Part shown: positions 1 to 6,000 of the stretch, piece after piece
How positions within the stretch are numbered: position 1 is the stretch's first letter
Layout of the letters: each line of letters opens with the position of its first letter
From: an uncultured Prevotellaceae bacterium
Lineage (GTDB): Bacteria; Bacteroidota; Bacteroidia; Bacteroidales; Bacteroidaceae
Assembly (NCBI GenBank): GCA_900315105.1
Contig: OMXX01000142.1
Span: forward strand, 1 to 8,109
Reading direction: 5' to 3'
DNA: 8,109 nucleotides
Notes under the pieces: model-generated
The model's input: only the letters and a program-made list of their open reading frames with translations
The model's database searches: none
What the model was told of the DNA's origin: nothing
Made by a program: the position numbers and the translations under genes

Positions 1-340
1 ATACTTCTTGCAAGTATTCATTGAGAATGTAGGCTTTGCTCAGAGATTCGTTCATCTTGATTACGTTATCCAATCTCTGCTTTTCATCCTCTGTAAAAAT
101 ATCCTTATCACGGCGCTACAGCAGCCAGCGGGTTCCCTTTATGACTTTTCTTTTTTCTAAGTCCTTCTCTTGATTATAGACATCTCTTCTGACTTTGCCC
201 AAGGCTTCGCCAGCCAGTTTCTGCACATGGAAGTGATCGAAAACGTGAATGGTATCAGTTTGGTTTTTCTTAATCGCAGAGATGAACGCAGCGGACATGT
301 CAGAAGACTCGGACTCTATCTTCGCGCCGCTTCTCTTCAA
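1..340 (-). pseudogene. ISL3-type transposase remnant, nonsense-mutated and 5'-truncated
   Basis: This is the catalytic part of a DDE transposase that would move an ISL3-type insertion sequence. The segment read from 340 down has SSDMSAAFISAI (first visible Asp codon at 299-301) and then HVFDHFHVQKL (Asp codon at 236-238). It continues with the VRRDVY and KGTRWLL stretches typical of the family. A TAG at 116-118 interrupts the frame just after RWLL. Beyond it the same frame resumes as RRDKDIFTEDEKQRL and runs off the left edge through MNESLSKAYILNEYL, so the stop looks like a point mutation (family members usually have Leu here). Upstream, the frame meets TGA at 347-349 and the N-terminal zinc-finger and HTH region is absent, replaced by tRNA-like repeats. 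The family call is by eye from motifs. The copy is almost certainly inactive. Confidence 0.8.
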
Positions 341-356
341 TTTGGGTCAGAACTTC

Positions 357-420
357 AAGGATTCGAACCCCCGGTACCAAGAAGGACTTGAACCTCGGTA
401 TTGGAAGGATTCGAATCTTA
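357..420 (-). repeat. Three degenerate tRNA T-arm-like direct repeats
   Basis: Three copies of an AAGGAYTYGAAY core start at 357, 382 and 405, spaced 25 and 23 bp. On the minus strand each reads like the T-arm of a tRNA (for example GGTTCAAGTCC and GGGTTCGAATCC). No complete tRNA with D-arm and anticodon arm can be drawn around any copy. They begin where the ISL3 transposase frame ends, so they may be relics of tRNA 3' ends left by integration or by loss of a tRNA cluster. The T-arm likeness is seen directly; the origin is inferred. Confidence 0.5.
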
Positions 421-497
421 GTCGTTCTGCTCTCCAAACAGTGTAAGTACAAACTTCAAAGAAATTATTGTCAGTCAAATATTGATCATGCCTGTAC

Positions 498-526
498 TTT
501 GCTTTCAGTGATTTTCATTATCTTTG
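498..526 (+). promoter_or_regulatory. Bacteroidota-type promoter for the yccF-msrA operon
   Basis: TATCTTTG at 519-526 matches the Bacteroidota -7 consensus TAnnTTTG exactly. TTTG at 498-501 lies 17 nt upstream, slightly shorter than the usual 19-21 nt to the -33 element. Transcription would begin about 7 nt downstream, inside the first codons of the readable YccF frame, so little or no 5' leader remains. Confidence 0.6.
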
Positions 527-907
527 CAAGCAAAAGCGTTCATTATCATTTGGCTCGTCTTTGGAGGATTGGGCATCGCAGTGGAGTATTTCATTTCATC
601 ACTCCTGCTGATGATCACCATCATCGGCATACCATTCGGCATAGCCACCATGCGGTTGGGTATTCTTGCGTTGTGGCCATTTGGCTCACATGTTGTTGAC
701 CAGCCGCAGGACGGAGGATGTCTCAGCGTGTTTATGGATATTCTTTGGTTCTTTGTCGGTGGCTTTTGGATTGCCTTGACTCATCTTGGCTTTGGTTTGC
801 TCCTATGCATCACCATTGTCGGCATTCCTTGGGGCAGGATGCACTTCCGACTGATGTGGTTGGCATTGGCACCATTCGGGAAGGAAATAGTGAACAATGA
901 TTTCTAA
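524..907 (+). CDS. yccF: YccF-type inner-membrane protein, 5' end uncertain
   Basis: Small integral membrane protein with two tandem YccF (DUF307) repeats. Repeat 1 has IWLVFGG (about residues 9-15), IIGIPFG and LALWPFG. Repeat 2 has ILWFFVGG (73-80), IVGIPWG and LALAPFG (113-119). Each repeat contains hydrophobic segments that should cross the inner membrane. The function of the family is not established. The given start is a TTG that overlaps the -7 promoter box, which makes it doubtful. The frame has no ATG between an upstream TGA (509-511) and the first repeat, whereas family members normally open with Met about 5-10 residues before the WLVFGG motif. The N-terminus therefore looks lost or replaced, or translation uses an unusual codon on a leaderless mRNA. 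The gene leads the operon and ends 12 nt before msrA. Confidence 0.75.
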   Translation: MQAKAFIIIWLVFGGLGIAVEYFISSLLLMITIIGIPFGIATMRLGILALWPFGSHVVDQPQDGGCLSVFMDILWFFVGGFWIALTHLGFGLLLCITIVGIPWGRMHFRLMWLALAPFGKEIVNNDF

Positions 908-919
908 GTCAATGACAAC

Positions 920-1573
920 ATGATAACTAAAGTTGCTTTTCAGAGGTTGCGCCGCATGTCAGAGCTTTCACTTCTTGTGGCTATACAAGTAACGATGTTA
1001 TTCTCTTGTCGGGCAGACGCACAACAAAACATAAAACCGATAAATATGGAAAAAGGAAATTTGAAGGAGATATATCTTGCCGGAGGATGCTTTTGGGGCA
1101 CCGAGCATTATTTCACGCAGATTTATGGAGTTGTGGACACTGAGGTTGGCTTTGCCAATGGCAGAACGGAAAACCCGACTTACAAAGAGGTATGCACCGA
1201 CAAGACCGGCTTTGCTGAGACTGTCCATGTCACGTACGATCCTGCAAAGGTTTCATTGAAGTTTCTGTTGGAGATGTATTTCAAGGCCATCGACCCAACA
1301 AGCATTAACCAGCAGGGCCACGACACGGGAACGCAGTACCGCACCGGTGTCTATTACACCGACAAGGATGACGAGAAGATTATCAACGAGGTCTTTGCCG
1401 AAGAGCAGAAGCACATCAACGGAAAGATTGCAGTTGAGAACAAGCCTTTACGGAACTTCTTCAAGGCAGAAGATTACCACCAGGATTATCTCGACAAGAA
1501 TCCCGACGGCTACTGCCATCTGCCGCAAAGCTTGTTCGAGTTTGCGCGCAAGGCAAAGGACACCAAGAAGTGA
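920..1573 (+). CDS. msrA: Exported peptide-methionine (S)-S-oxide reductase MsrA
   Basis: Reduces the S-epimer of methionine sulfoxide in oxidised proteins. The catalytic motif GCFWGTEHYF places the nucleophilic Cys at residue 57. Other family signatures follow: VGFANG, DPTSINQQGHDTGTQYR (125-141), and EDYHQDYLDKNPDGYCH with Cys199 as possible resolving cysteine. The N-terminus has basic residues (R9, R11, R12), a hydrophobic stretch and LFSC (Cys30), so it is a likely signal peptide, possibly lipoprotein type. The enzyme should act in the periplasm or on the envelope. Met13 at 956 is an alternative start that keeps most of the signal; a start at Met43 (1046) would give a cytosolic form but has no visible ribosome site. 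Second gene of the operon, 22 nt before the MBL-fold gene. The family call is secure; the export route is inferred. Confidence 0.93.
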   Translation: MITKVAFQRLRRMSELSLLVAIQVTMLFSCRADAQQNIKPINMEKGNLKEIYLAGGCFWGTEHYFTQIYGVVDTEVGFANGRTENPTYKEVCTDKTGFAETVHVTYDPAKVSLKFLLEMYFKAIDPTSINQQGHDTGTQYRTGVYYTDKDDEKIINEVFAEEQKHINGKIAVENKPLRNFFKAEDYHQDYLDKNPDGYCHLPQSLFEFARKAKDTKK

Positions 1574-1575
1574 TA

Positions 1576-1595
1576 CTCAATAAAACTGTATTGAG
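1576..1595 (+). promoter_or_regulatory. Perfect 7-bp hairpin abutting the start of the MBL gene
   Basis: CTCAATA (1576-1582) pairs perfectly with TATTGAG (1589-1595) around the 6-nt loop AAACTG. The hairpin fills almost all of the 22-nt gap between msrA and the next gene and ends at the base before the ATG. It has no T-run, so it is not a standard terminator. It could lower ribosome access or mark an mRNA processing site. Confidence 0.45.
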
Positions 1596-2363
1596 ATGAA
1601 GAAGAATATATTACTGACGATGTTGCTTCTGATGGCAACAATGGCTTTTGCTGCCTGCACAGGGAAGAAGAGTACTTTACAAAAGGACTCTTCTGTCCAG
1701 ACAGACACGTTCAAGACCAAGAGCGGCAAAGAGATTGTCTTTACCGCCATCAAACATGGCAGCTTCCGCATCACGTTTGACGGTAGTGAGATAGAAGTGG
1801 ATCCGGTGTGTGGCTTGAAGCCTACGACGAATTACAGAACCTATCCCAAGGCTGATTACATCTTCGTGACACATGAGCACTTTGATCACTGCGACACGGC
1901 AGCTATCCGTCAACTGGAGAAGCCAACGACTGTAATCATCACGAATTCGAACTGTGCCAAGATCATCGGCAAGGGAAAGGTCATGCGCAATGGTGATCAT
2001 CTGCAGCTGGCTGATGACATCCAAGTGGATGCCGTACCGGCGTACAACACCACTCCGGGTAAAGAGAAATACCATCCCAAAGGGCGTGACAACGGTTTCA
2101 TACTGACTCTTGACGGTTTCCGTGTATATATCTCCGGCGATACCGAGGATATTCCAGAGATGCGGAACATCAAAAACATTGACGTGGCATTCCTCTCCAC
2201 CAACCAGCCGTTCACCATGACACCTGAACAGACAGCCCGTGCCACCAAGCTCATCAAGCCCAAGGTGCTCTTCCCTTACCATTACTCCGATACTCACATT
2301 CAGATGGTTGCCGACCAGCTCAAAGGAACCGGCATCGACGTGAGAATAAGGAATTACCAATAA
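1596..2363 (+). CDS. UlaG-like metallo-beta-lactamase-fold hydrolase, lipoprotein
   Basis: Predicted metal-dependent hydrolase of the MBL fold, in the UlaG/L-ascorbate-6-phosphate lactonase-like branch; the substrate cannot be told from sequence. Residues 1-20 form a signal peptide (MKKN, hydrophobic core, MAFAA) followed by Cys21, a good lipobox, so the protein is probably lipid-anchored in the envelope. The HEHFDH metal motif lies at 93-98 after a YIFVT strand. Asp182 in ISGDTED and His229 in LFPYHYSD are the expected later ligands. At 255 residues it is full length for the branch. The ATG directly follows a 7-bp hairpin. It lies between msrA and a carbonic anhydrase gene and is probably cotranscribed with both. 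Confidence 0.85.
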   Translation: MKKNILLTMLLLMATMAFAACTGKKSTLQKDSSVQTDTFKTKSGKEIVFTAIKHGSFRITFDGSEIEVDPVCGLKPTTNYRTYPKADYIFVTHEHFDHCDTAAIRQLEKPTTVIITNSNCAKIIGKGKVMRNGDHLQLADDIQVDAVPAYNTTPGKEKYHPKGRDNGFILTLDGFRVYISGDTEDIPEMRNIKNIDVAFLSTNQPFTMTPEQTARATKLIKPKVLFPYHYSDTHIQMVADQLKGTGIDVRIRNYQ

Positions 2364-2381
2364 TATAATATCGCACCAATT

Positions 2382-2921
2382 ATGATAGACGAAATACTGG
2401 AGAACAACCGCCGCTTCGTTGCCGGGAAGGGCTACGAAAAGCATATCACCGATGGCAAGCCGTCAGGCAAGACGCTTATTGTCACATGTATGGACACCCG
2501 TCTGAGTGTGATGCTGCCTGAGGCATTAGGCATCAAGAATGGCGAGGTGAAGATGGTTAAGGTGGCAGGCGGTGTCATCCTCGACGACTACGATGCTGTC
2601 ATGCGGTCCATCATCGTGGGCATCTATGAGCTGGGCATAGAGGAGATTATGCTCATCCACCACACGGATTGCGGTGCCGGAAAAATGACCGGAGAGCACA
2701 TGGAGCATCTGATTCGAGAGCGGATTGACGCAGACAAGGTAGCGGAAGTGGAACAGCACATCGACCTCCACCAGTGGCTCAACGGCTTCGGCGACACGGA
2801 AAAGAGCGTGCGGGCGACAATGCGACGGGTGAAGAACCATCCGCTCGTTCCCGACAACATCATTGTCCGCGGTTTTATTATCGACTCCACAACTGGAGCG
2901 CTCACCGAGATAGAAGAATAG
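2382..2921 (+). CDS. Beta-class carbonic anhydrase
   Basis: Catalyses interconversion of CO2 and bicarbonate with a zinc ion. The family motifs are plain: TCMDTRL gives Cys36, Asp38 and Arg40; VAGGVI (61-66) follows; IHHTDCGAGKM gives His94 and Cys97. Cys36, His94 and Cys97 are the expected zinc ligands, with the Asp38-Arg40 dyad next to them. The length of 179 residues fits the smaller bacterial beta enzymes. No signal peptide is visible, so it is cytosolic, unlike the two products encoded just upstream. It starts 18 nt after the MBL gene and is the last gene of the operon. An IS30 transposase remnant begins immediately after its stop codon, and no terminator hairpin is visible. Confidence 0.92.
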   Translation: MIDEILENNRRFVAGKGYEKHITDGKPSGKTLIVTCMDTRLSVMLPEALGIKNGEVKMVKVAGGVILDDYDAVMRSIIVGIYELGIEEIMLIHHTDCGAGKMTGEHMEHLIRERIDADKVAEVEQHIDLHQWLNGFGDTEKSVRATMRRVKNHPLVPDNIIVRGFIIDSTTGALTEIEE

Positions 2922-2922
2922 A

Positions 2923-3138
2923 ACCAAGAGTCGCAAATACAACTGGAATACGGCTCAGTCGAATGCCACATACTACAAGCACAGACTTCCCGGCAATCAC
3001 GCGGTGAAAACAGGGATAAAGACCGAGGTTGTCTCACTGCTTGTTACTTAACAGTGGTCTCCCAGGCAAATATCTGGCCGTTTGGCATTGGAAGGCAGGT
3101 ATATCTCTCATGAGACTATAAAAAAAGAAGGCTATTAA
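2923..3138 (+). pseudogene. IS30-family transposase remnant
   Basis: One frame reads KSRKYNWNTAQSN, then KHRLPGNHAVK and TEVVSLLVT, a TAA at 3049-3051, then QWSPRQISGRLALEGRYISH and ETIKKEGY before a stop at 3136-3138. The stretch after the TAA is the hallmark IS30-family segment (family pattern WSP-QI-GRL followed by ISHETI). The N-terminal HTH part, the DDE catalytic core and both insertion-sequence ends are missing, and the internal stop disables what is left. It sits directly between the carbonic anhydrase stop and the VOC gene start. The loss of a normal ATG from the VOC gene may trace to this element. Confidence 0.75.
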
Positions 3139-3211
3139 GATAAAGAATATCGACCATTTCGTGATAACAACACAGAATTTGCGGGCGTGTCTCGATTTCC
3201 ATGTGGAAATA
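3134..3211 (+). pseudogene. VOC/glyoxalase-family gene, N-terminal fragment
   Basis: The frame reads IKIKNIDHFVITTQNLRACL and then DFHVEIK. The opening IDHFVITT with a metal-ligand His and the LRACLDF helix are typical of the first beta-alpha unit of a VOC-fold (glyoxalase/bleomycin-resistance superfamily) protein. Homology breaks at about 3203, where the AT-rich insert begins, and the rest of the gene is at 6341-6652. No ATG is in frame: the frame follows a TAA at 3119-3121, and the IS30 remnant lies just upstream, so the original start may have been lost. The fragment alone cannot fold as an enzyme. Confidence 0.75.
3198..3211 (+). repeat. Left junction direct repeat of the insert
   Basis: TCCATGTGGAAATA, matching the right copy at 6339-6352 except for one T missing in the TT run and one A added in the AA run. 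A palindrome, CTGAT-T-ATCAG, lies just inside the insert at 3221-3231. This may be a duplicated target or a recombination core. Confidence 0.5.
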
Positions 3212-3383
3212 AAATGTATCCTGATTATCAGATAGTTAGAAGGCAAATGGTACAAAAATGTACAGTCACGAATTCAGCCCTACTCTAATAAAAAATGTGT
3301 TGATTACAAATCGTAAATTATGGATGTTTATCAATTTTGAGATACGAATTAACATTTTTTATAAGAAAATAGTATACGGAAAA

Positions 3384-3415
3384 GTTGTCTAATATTGAAA
3401 CTTTCCCTACCTTTG
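3384..3415 (+). promoter_or_regulatory. Bacteroidota-type promoter of the toxin-antitoxin pair
   Basis: TACCTTTG at 3408-3415 is an exact TAnnTTTG box. GTTG at 3384-3387 sits 20 nt upstream, the ideal -33 spacing. The toxin ATG begins only 4 nt after the box, so the transcript should start at or beside the initiation codon. Confidence 0.75.
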
Positions 3416-3419
3416 CGGT

Positions 3420-3761
3420 ATGGAAAGAAAAATAGTTACGTATGGTGGCTATTTTGAAGCTTTCATGGAAACGCTGACGGACAAAGAGCAGGAGAAAATT
3501 CAGTATGGATTACTTCTCTTGAAGAACCAAGATCGACTGCCAAAGAAGTTTGTGAAACTGATTAGGGAAGGCATCTATGAGTTGAGAACGGAATTCAACA
3601 GCAATATATTCCGTGTGTTCTTCATTTTCGACGAAGGTAGGATTGTGGTTCTTTTCAACGGTTTCCAAAAGAAGACTCAGAAGACACCAAACTCAGAAAT
3701 TGAAAAAGCAATAAAAATAAAGGAGGCATACTATGCAGACAAACAATCACAAAATCGTTGA
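3420..3761 (+). CDS. higB: HigB-type toxin, RelE superfamily (phage Gp49-like)
   Basis: Predicted toxin of a type II toxin-antitoxin system; family members are ribosome-dependent mRNA endonucleases. The 113-residue protein has the Gp49-like HigB pattern: LPKKFVK (40-46), GIYELRTEF (51-59), IFRVFFIFD (63-71) and LFNGFQKKTQKTP (78-90), which supply the basic and aromatic residues of the active surface. The start is taken because homologous proteins open with MERKIVTY-like sequence. The ATG lies 4 nt past the -7 promoter box, which implies a leaderless mRNA. The stop overlaps the antitoxin start by 29 bp. The toxin-first gene order is typical of HigBA. No truncation or missing key segment is visible. 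Confidence 0.88.
   Translation: MERKIVTYGGYFEAFMETLTDKEQEKIQYGLLLLKNQDRLPKKFVKLIREGIYELRTEFNSNIFRVFFIFDEGRIVVLFNGFQKKTQKTPNSEIEKAIKIKEAYYADKQSQNR
3721..3726 (+). promoter_or_regulatory. Strong Shine-Dalgarno for higA inside higB
   Basis: AGGAGG lies 6 nt before the antitoxin ATG at 3733, within the toxin coding sequence. Strong Shine-Dalgarno sites are uncommon in Bacteroidota. Against a leaderless toxin start, this may favour more antitoxin than toxin synthesis from one mRNA. Confidence 0.6.
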
Positions 3762-4038
3762 TTACGATATAATCCTTGATAAGAAATTCGGAAAAGAAGG
3801 AACACCTGAGCGTGCTCAGGCGGAAGAGAATGCGTATTCTTTCTATTCAGGACAAATCCTTCATGATGCTCGAAAAAATGCCAAAGTCACACAGGCGGAA
3901 TTGGCAAAGCGCACAAATACAACAAAGTCTTATATCTCCAAGATAGAGAATGGTGTTATAACACCAAGTGTAGGCGCATTTTATAGAATTATCGGAGCAT
4001 TAGGTATGAGAGTAGAGGTGGTAAAACCTGTTTACTAA
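3733..4038 (+). CDS. higA: HigA-type XRE-family antitoxin
   Basis: Predicted partner of the upstream toxin: it should bind and neutralise HigB and repress the shared promoter. The N-terminal ~40 residues contain an acidic and charged stretch. An XRE/cI-type helix-turn-helix follows, with QAELAKRTNTTKSYISKIEN at about 54-73 and the PSVGAFYRIIGALGM helices after it. The 101-residue length fits the family. The ATG at 3733 is chosen because a perfect AGGAGG precedes it by 6 nt and because it overlaps the toxin end, a common sign of translational coupling. Small inverted repeats near the promoter region (for example GTACA-AAAA-TGTAC at 3250-3263) are possible operators, but this is weak. Confidence 0.88.
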   Translation: MQTNNHKIVDYDIILDKKFGKEGTPERAQAEENAYSFYSGQILHDARKNAKVTQAELAKRTNTTKSYISKIENGVITPSVGAFYRIIGALGMRVEVVKPVY

Positions 4039-4097
4039 CCTTTATTAAACCTTCGAATTTTGCAATCTTTTTTATAATGGATCAAAATATAAATCTA

Positions 4098-4105
4098 TAA
4101 GTTTG
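4098..4105 (+). promoter_or_regulatory. -7 promoter box before the secreted-protein operon
   Basis: TAAGTTTG fits TAnnTTTG and lies 13 nt before the ATG at 4119. No -33 TTTG is found at 19-21 nt upstream, so the promoter is only half supported. It would give the three-gene cluster its own transcript, separate from higBA, with a very short leader. Confidence 0.4.
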
Positions 4106-4118
4106 AACATCATAGAAT

Positions 4119-4727
4119 ATGAAGAAATACCTTATAATTGCCCTTTTGGGTTCATTCTCTTTGTTATCAGTAGCACAAAATGAAATCCAATCAGTGCTTA
4201 ATACTCATCTATTCCAGATAGAGCTTCCTATTTACTATGACGGTGAACAATTAACAAATGAAGAACCAAGAGAAATCAACAGTGCTTATGTAAGTAATAA
4301 TTATCTGATTATATCTTATTGTGCGAATGAAAATTATCAAGGTGAAAGGTATTTAAATCCCATTACTGTCAAAATTAATCTCAAGACCTCTAAACTTGAA
4401 GTTTCATATAAAGGGAAGAATAGCTATAACCCTCAGATATTCTTTACCGATAACTCAGGAATAGAAGTTATTGATAAAAGTATAGCACGAAATACAACAG
4501 AAAACCTTTTGATGAGCTGGTGGTACATTAATGCAAAGTCAGCTCCTGTGGCAAAGGCTGTTTACGAGGCTTTGTACTCGGCATGGAAACCATACCACAA
4601 AGATAAAGTCAAGACAGTTACAAAAGCAAGAACAAACGCAAGAACATCAAAAAGCAATGCTTCAAAAAAGAAAACGAATAAAAAACATTCATCATCAACA
4701 AAGAGAATAGGCAAATATGGGCAATAA
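4119..4727 (+). CDS. Secreted protein of unknown function with basic tail
   Basis: I do not recognise the family. Residues 1-19 form a clear Sec signal peptide (MKKYLIIALLGSFSLLSVA, with cleavage before QNE likely). The mature part (20-155) alternates hydrophobic and polar residues, is rich in aromatics (for example LLMSWWYIN), and is probably a small beta-rich domain. From about residue 158 the sequence becomes a low-complexity tail dominated by Lys, Arg, Ser, Thr and Asn, ending in RIGKYGQ. Such a tail could bind nucleic acid, acidic polysaccharide or the cell surface; that is inference. The stop overlaps the next start by 11 bp (4717-4727), so the two products are probably translationally coupled and may act together in the periplasm or envelope. 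Composition is AT-rich like the rest of the insert. Confidence 0.8.
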   Translation: MKKYLIIALLGSFSLLSVAQNEIQSVLNTHLFQIELPIYYDGEQLTNEEPREINSAYVSNNYLIISYCANENYQGERYLNPITVKINLKTSKLEVSYKGKNSYNPQIFFTDNSGIEVIDKSIARNTTENLLMSWWYINAKSAPVAKAVYEALYSAWKPYHKDKVKTVTKARTNARTSKSNASKKKTNKKHSSSTKRIGKYGQ

Positions 4728-6000
4728 ACATTTTCTACTATACATATGCATATTGTTATGCTGTGTTTCTTGTACAAAGTCTAACAAGAAACCCATTGCT
4801 AAACTTGACAATGAGACAATACGCATTGTCCCATTTGATGAAGGCATGCACAATGTACTGTTTTCTATAAGAGGGAAGAACTTGTTTTCAGAGACTTTTT
4901 CTGGCAATCGCACTTACAATGTAATAAAAATACTTAATAAATATAATTCCAATTATGAATTAGCTTTCATGGCAATGTCTAATGCAAAAACAGGGCTACC
5001 GATTGACATAAAAATTGATAATGCAAGTGATACTACAATTTTCTTTAGATTTAAGCCTATTCAACACAAAGCTCACATCACCACTATTAAGGGTCTCTGC
5101 GCTAAATTAGTTTCTTCTTCTGACGATCCTCAGCAAAAAATAGACCTAAAGAAATGGTTGTTCAGAAGAAACGCTCATATTGATAATAATAAACTGAATA
5201 GGATGTTGGATATTATTAATTTCCTTAATTCCAATGGCTCTACTGATTATATAACAAATGAAAGAATTCCAGTCATTAAAACATTTGATGGACTTTCCTA
5301 CAAGGTAACTACTGATCTTAAAGCCGATTATTATATTTTATTTGCAACTTCAAGCGATGCAGAGGTTAAAAATTTTGTTGAAGAAATTATTTCCAACAAC
5401 TTTGCCCTTGCTTCCCGTTCTGTTAATAACTCTCTTAACTGCTATCGTGCTCTTGATAATAACGGAATTAAATGCATAGTCCTTATTGGAATTAATGAAG
5501 ATTGGTCATACCATTTTATTCCATTAGGGTTGGTAGCAATTGATAATCTGCCACCTTCAACTAACGGCAATAAATCTAATAACGTAAAGGATTTAAAGTT
5601 TGCTGATAATCAACGGGTAATACTTCCCAAATCAAGACCTCAAACCGATGGTCTCGCAGAAGTATTTGTAAAAAGTTGGGATGGCAATGGTGTGACCTGT
5701 AATGTAACATTTTCGATTTATTTTGAAGGCGATGTTAAGTCAGTTACCATTCATAGAAACAGTAAACTTTGCTATCCTGGTGAGCACAAGGTTGAAAATA
5801 AGACAATTAATCTAAGCGGTAAAAGAAATCCATATGTGTTCAACTATGACATGCATTTTGTAGGTGGAGATAACATTATTCCTATAACTATTGAAGATTA
5901 TCACGGCAATAGTAAACAGACTAGCATAACTGTTCCAGCCGAATTTGTAAGAAGCAATACGCCGGATATAGACATAGACAACAACATTAATATATGGTAA
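4717..6000 (+). CDS. Lipoprotein of unknown function, probable beta-sandwich C-terminus
   Basis: The family is not recognised. The N-terminus MGNKHFLLYICILLCCVSC is a lipoprotein signal with Cys19 as the likely lipidated residue, so the protein should be anchored in the envelope. The middle (about 40-290) has alternating beta-like segments and no catalytic motif I can name. Residues about 310-415 look like an Ig-like or similar beta-sandwich. In that region VFVKSWDGNGVTCNVTFSIY is followed by spaced strands, FNYDMHFVGGDNIIPITIED and a YHGNSKQ turn; the pattern of a DNxIPI strand followed by D-x-GN is common in adhesive domains of Bacteroidota. It overlaps the secreted-protein gene by 11 bp and the DUF2971-like gene by 7 bp, which indicates an operon of coupled genes. 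Confidence 0.78.
   Translation: MGNKHFLLYICILLCCVSCTKSNKKPIAKLDNETIRIVPFDEGMHNVLFSIRGKNLFSETFSGNRTYNVIKILNKYNSNYELAFMAMSNAKTGLPIDIKIDNASDTTIFFRFKPIQHKAHITTIKGLCAKLVSSSDDPQQKIDLKKWLFRRNAHIDNNKLNRMLDIINFLNSNGSTDYITNERIPVIKTFDGLSYKVTTDLKADYYILFATSSDAEVKNFVEEIISNNFALASRSVNNSLNCYRALDNNGIKCIVLIGINEDWSYHFIPLGLVAIDNLPPSTNGNKSNNVKDLKFADNQRVILPKSRPQTDGLAEVFVKSWDGNGVTCNVTFSIYFEGDVKSVTIHRNSKLCYPGEHKVENKTINLSGKRNPYVFNYDMHFVGGDNIIPITIEDYHGNSKQTSITVPAEFVRSNTPDIDIDNNINIW

Noticed and set aside
1677..2444. Long minus-strand open frame opposite the MBL-fold gene
   Set aside because: The plus-strand gene has catalytic motifs and a signal peptide; the minus frame has no recognisable domain and is a shadow of GC-rich coding DNA.
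2526..3037. Two minus-strand open frames opposite the carbonic anhydrase gene
   Set aside because: They lie antisense to a gene with complete zinc-site motifs and show no domain of their own.
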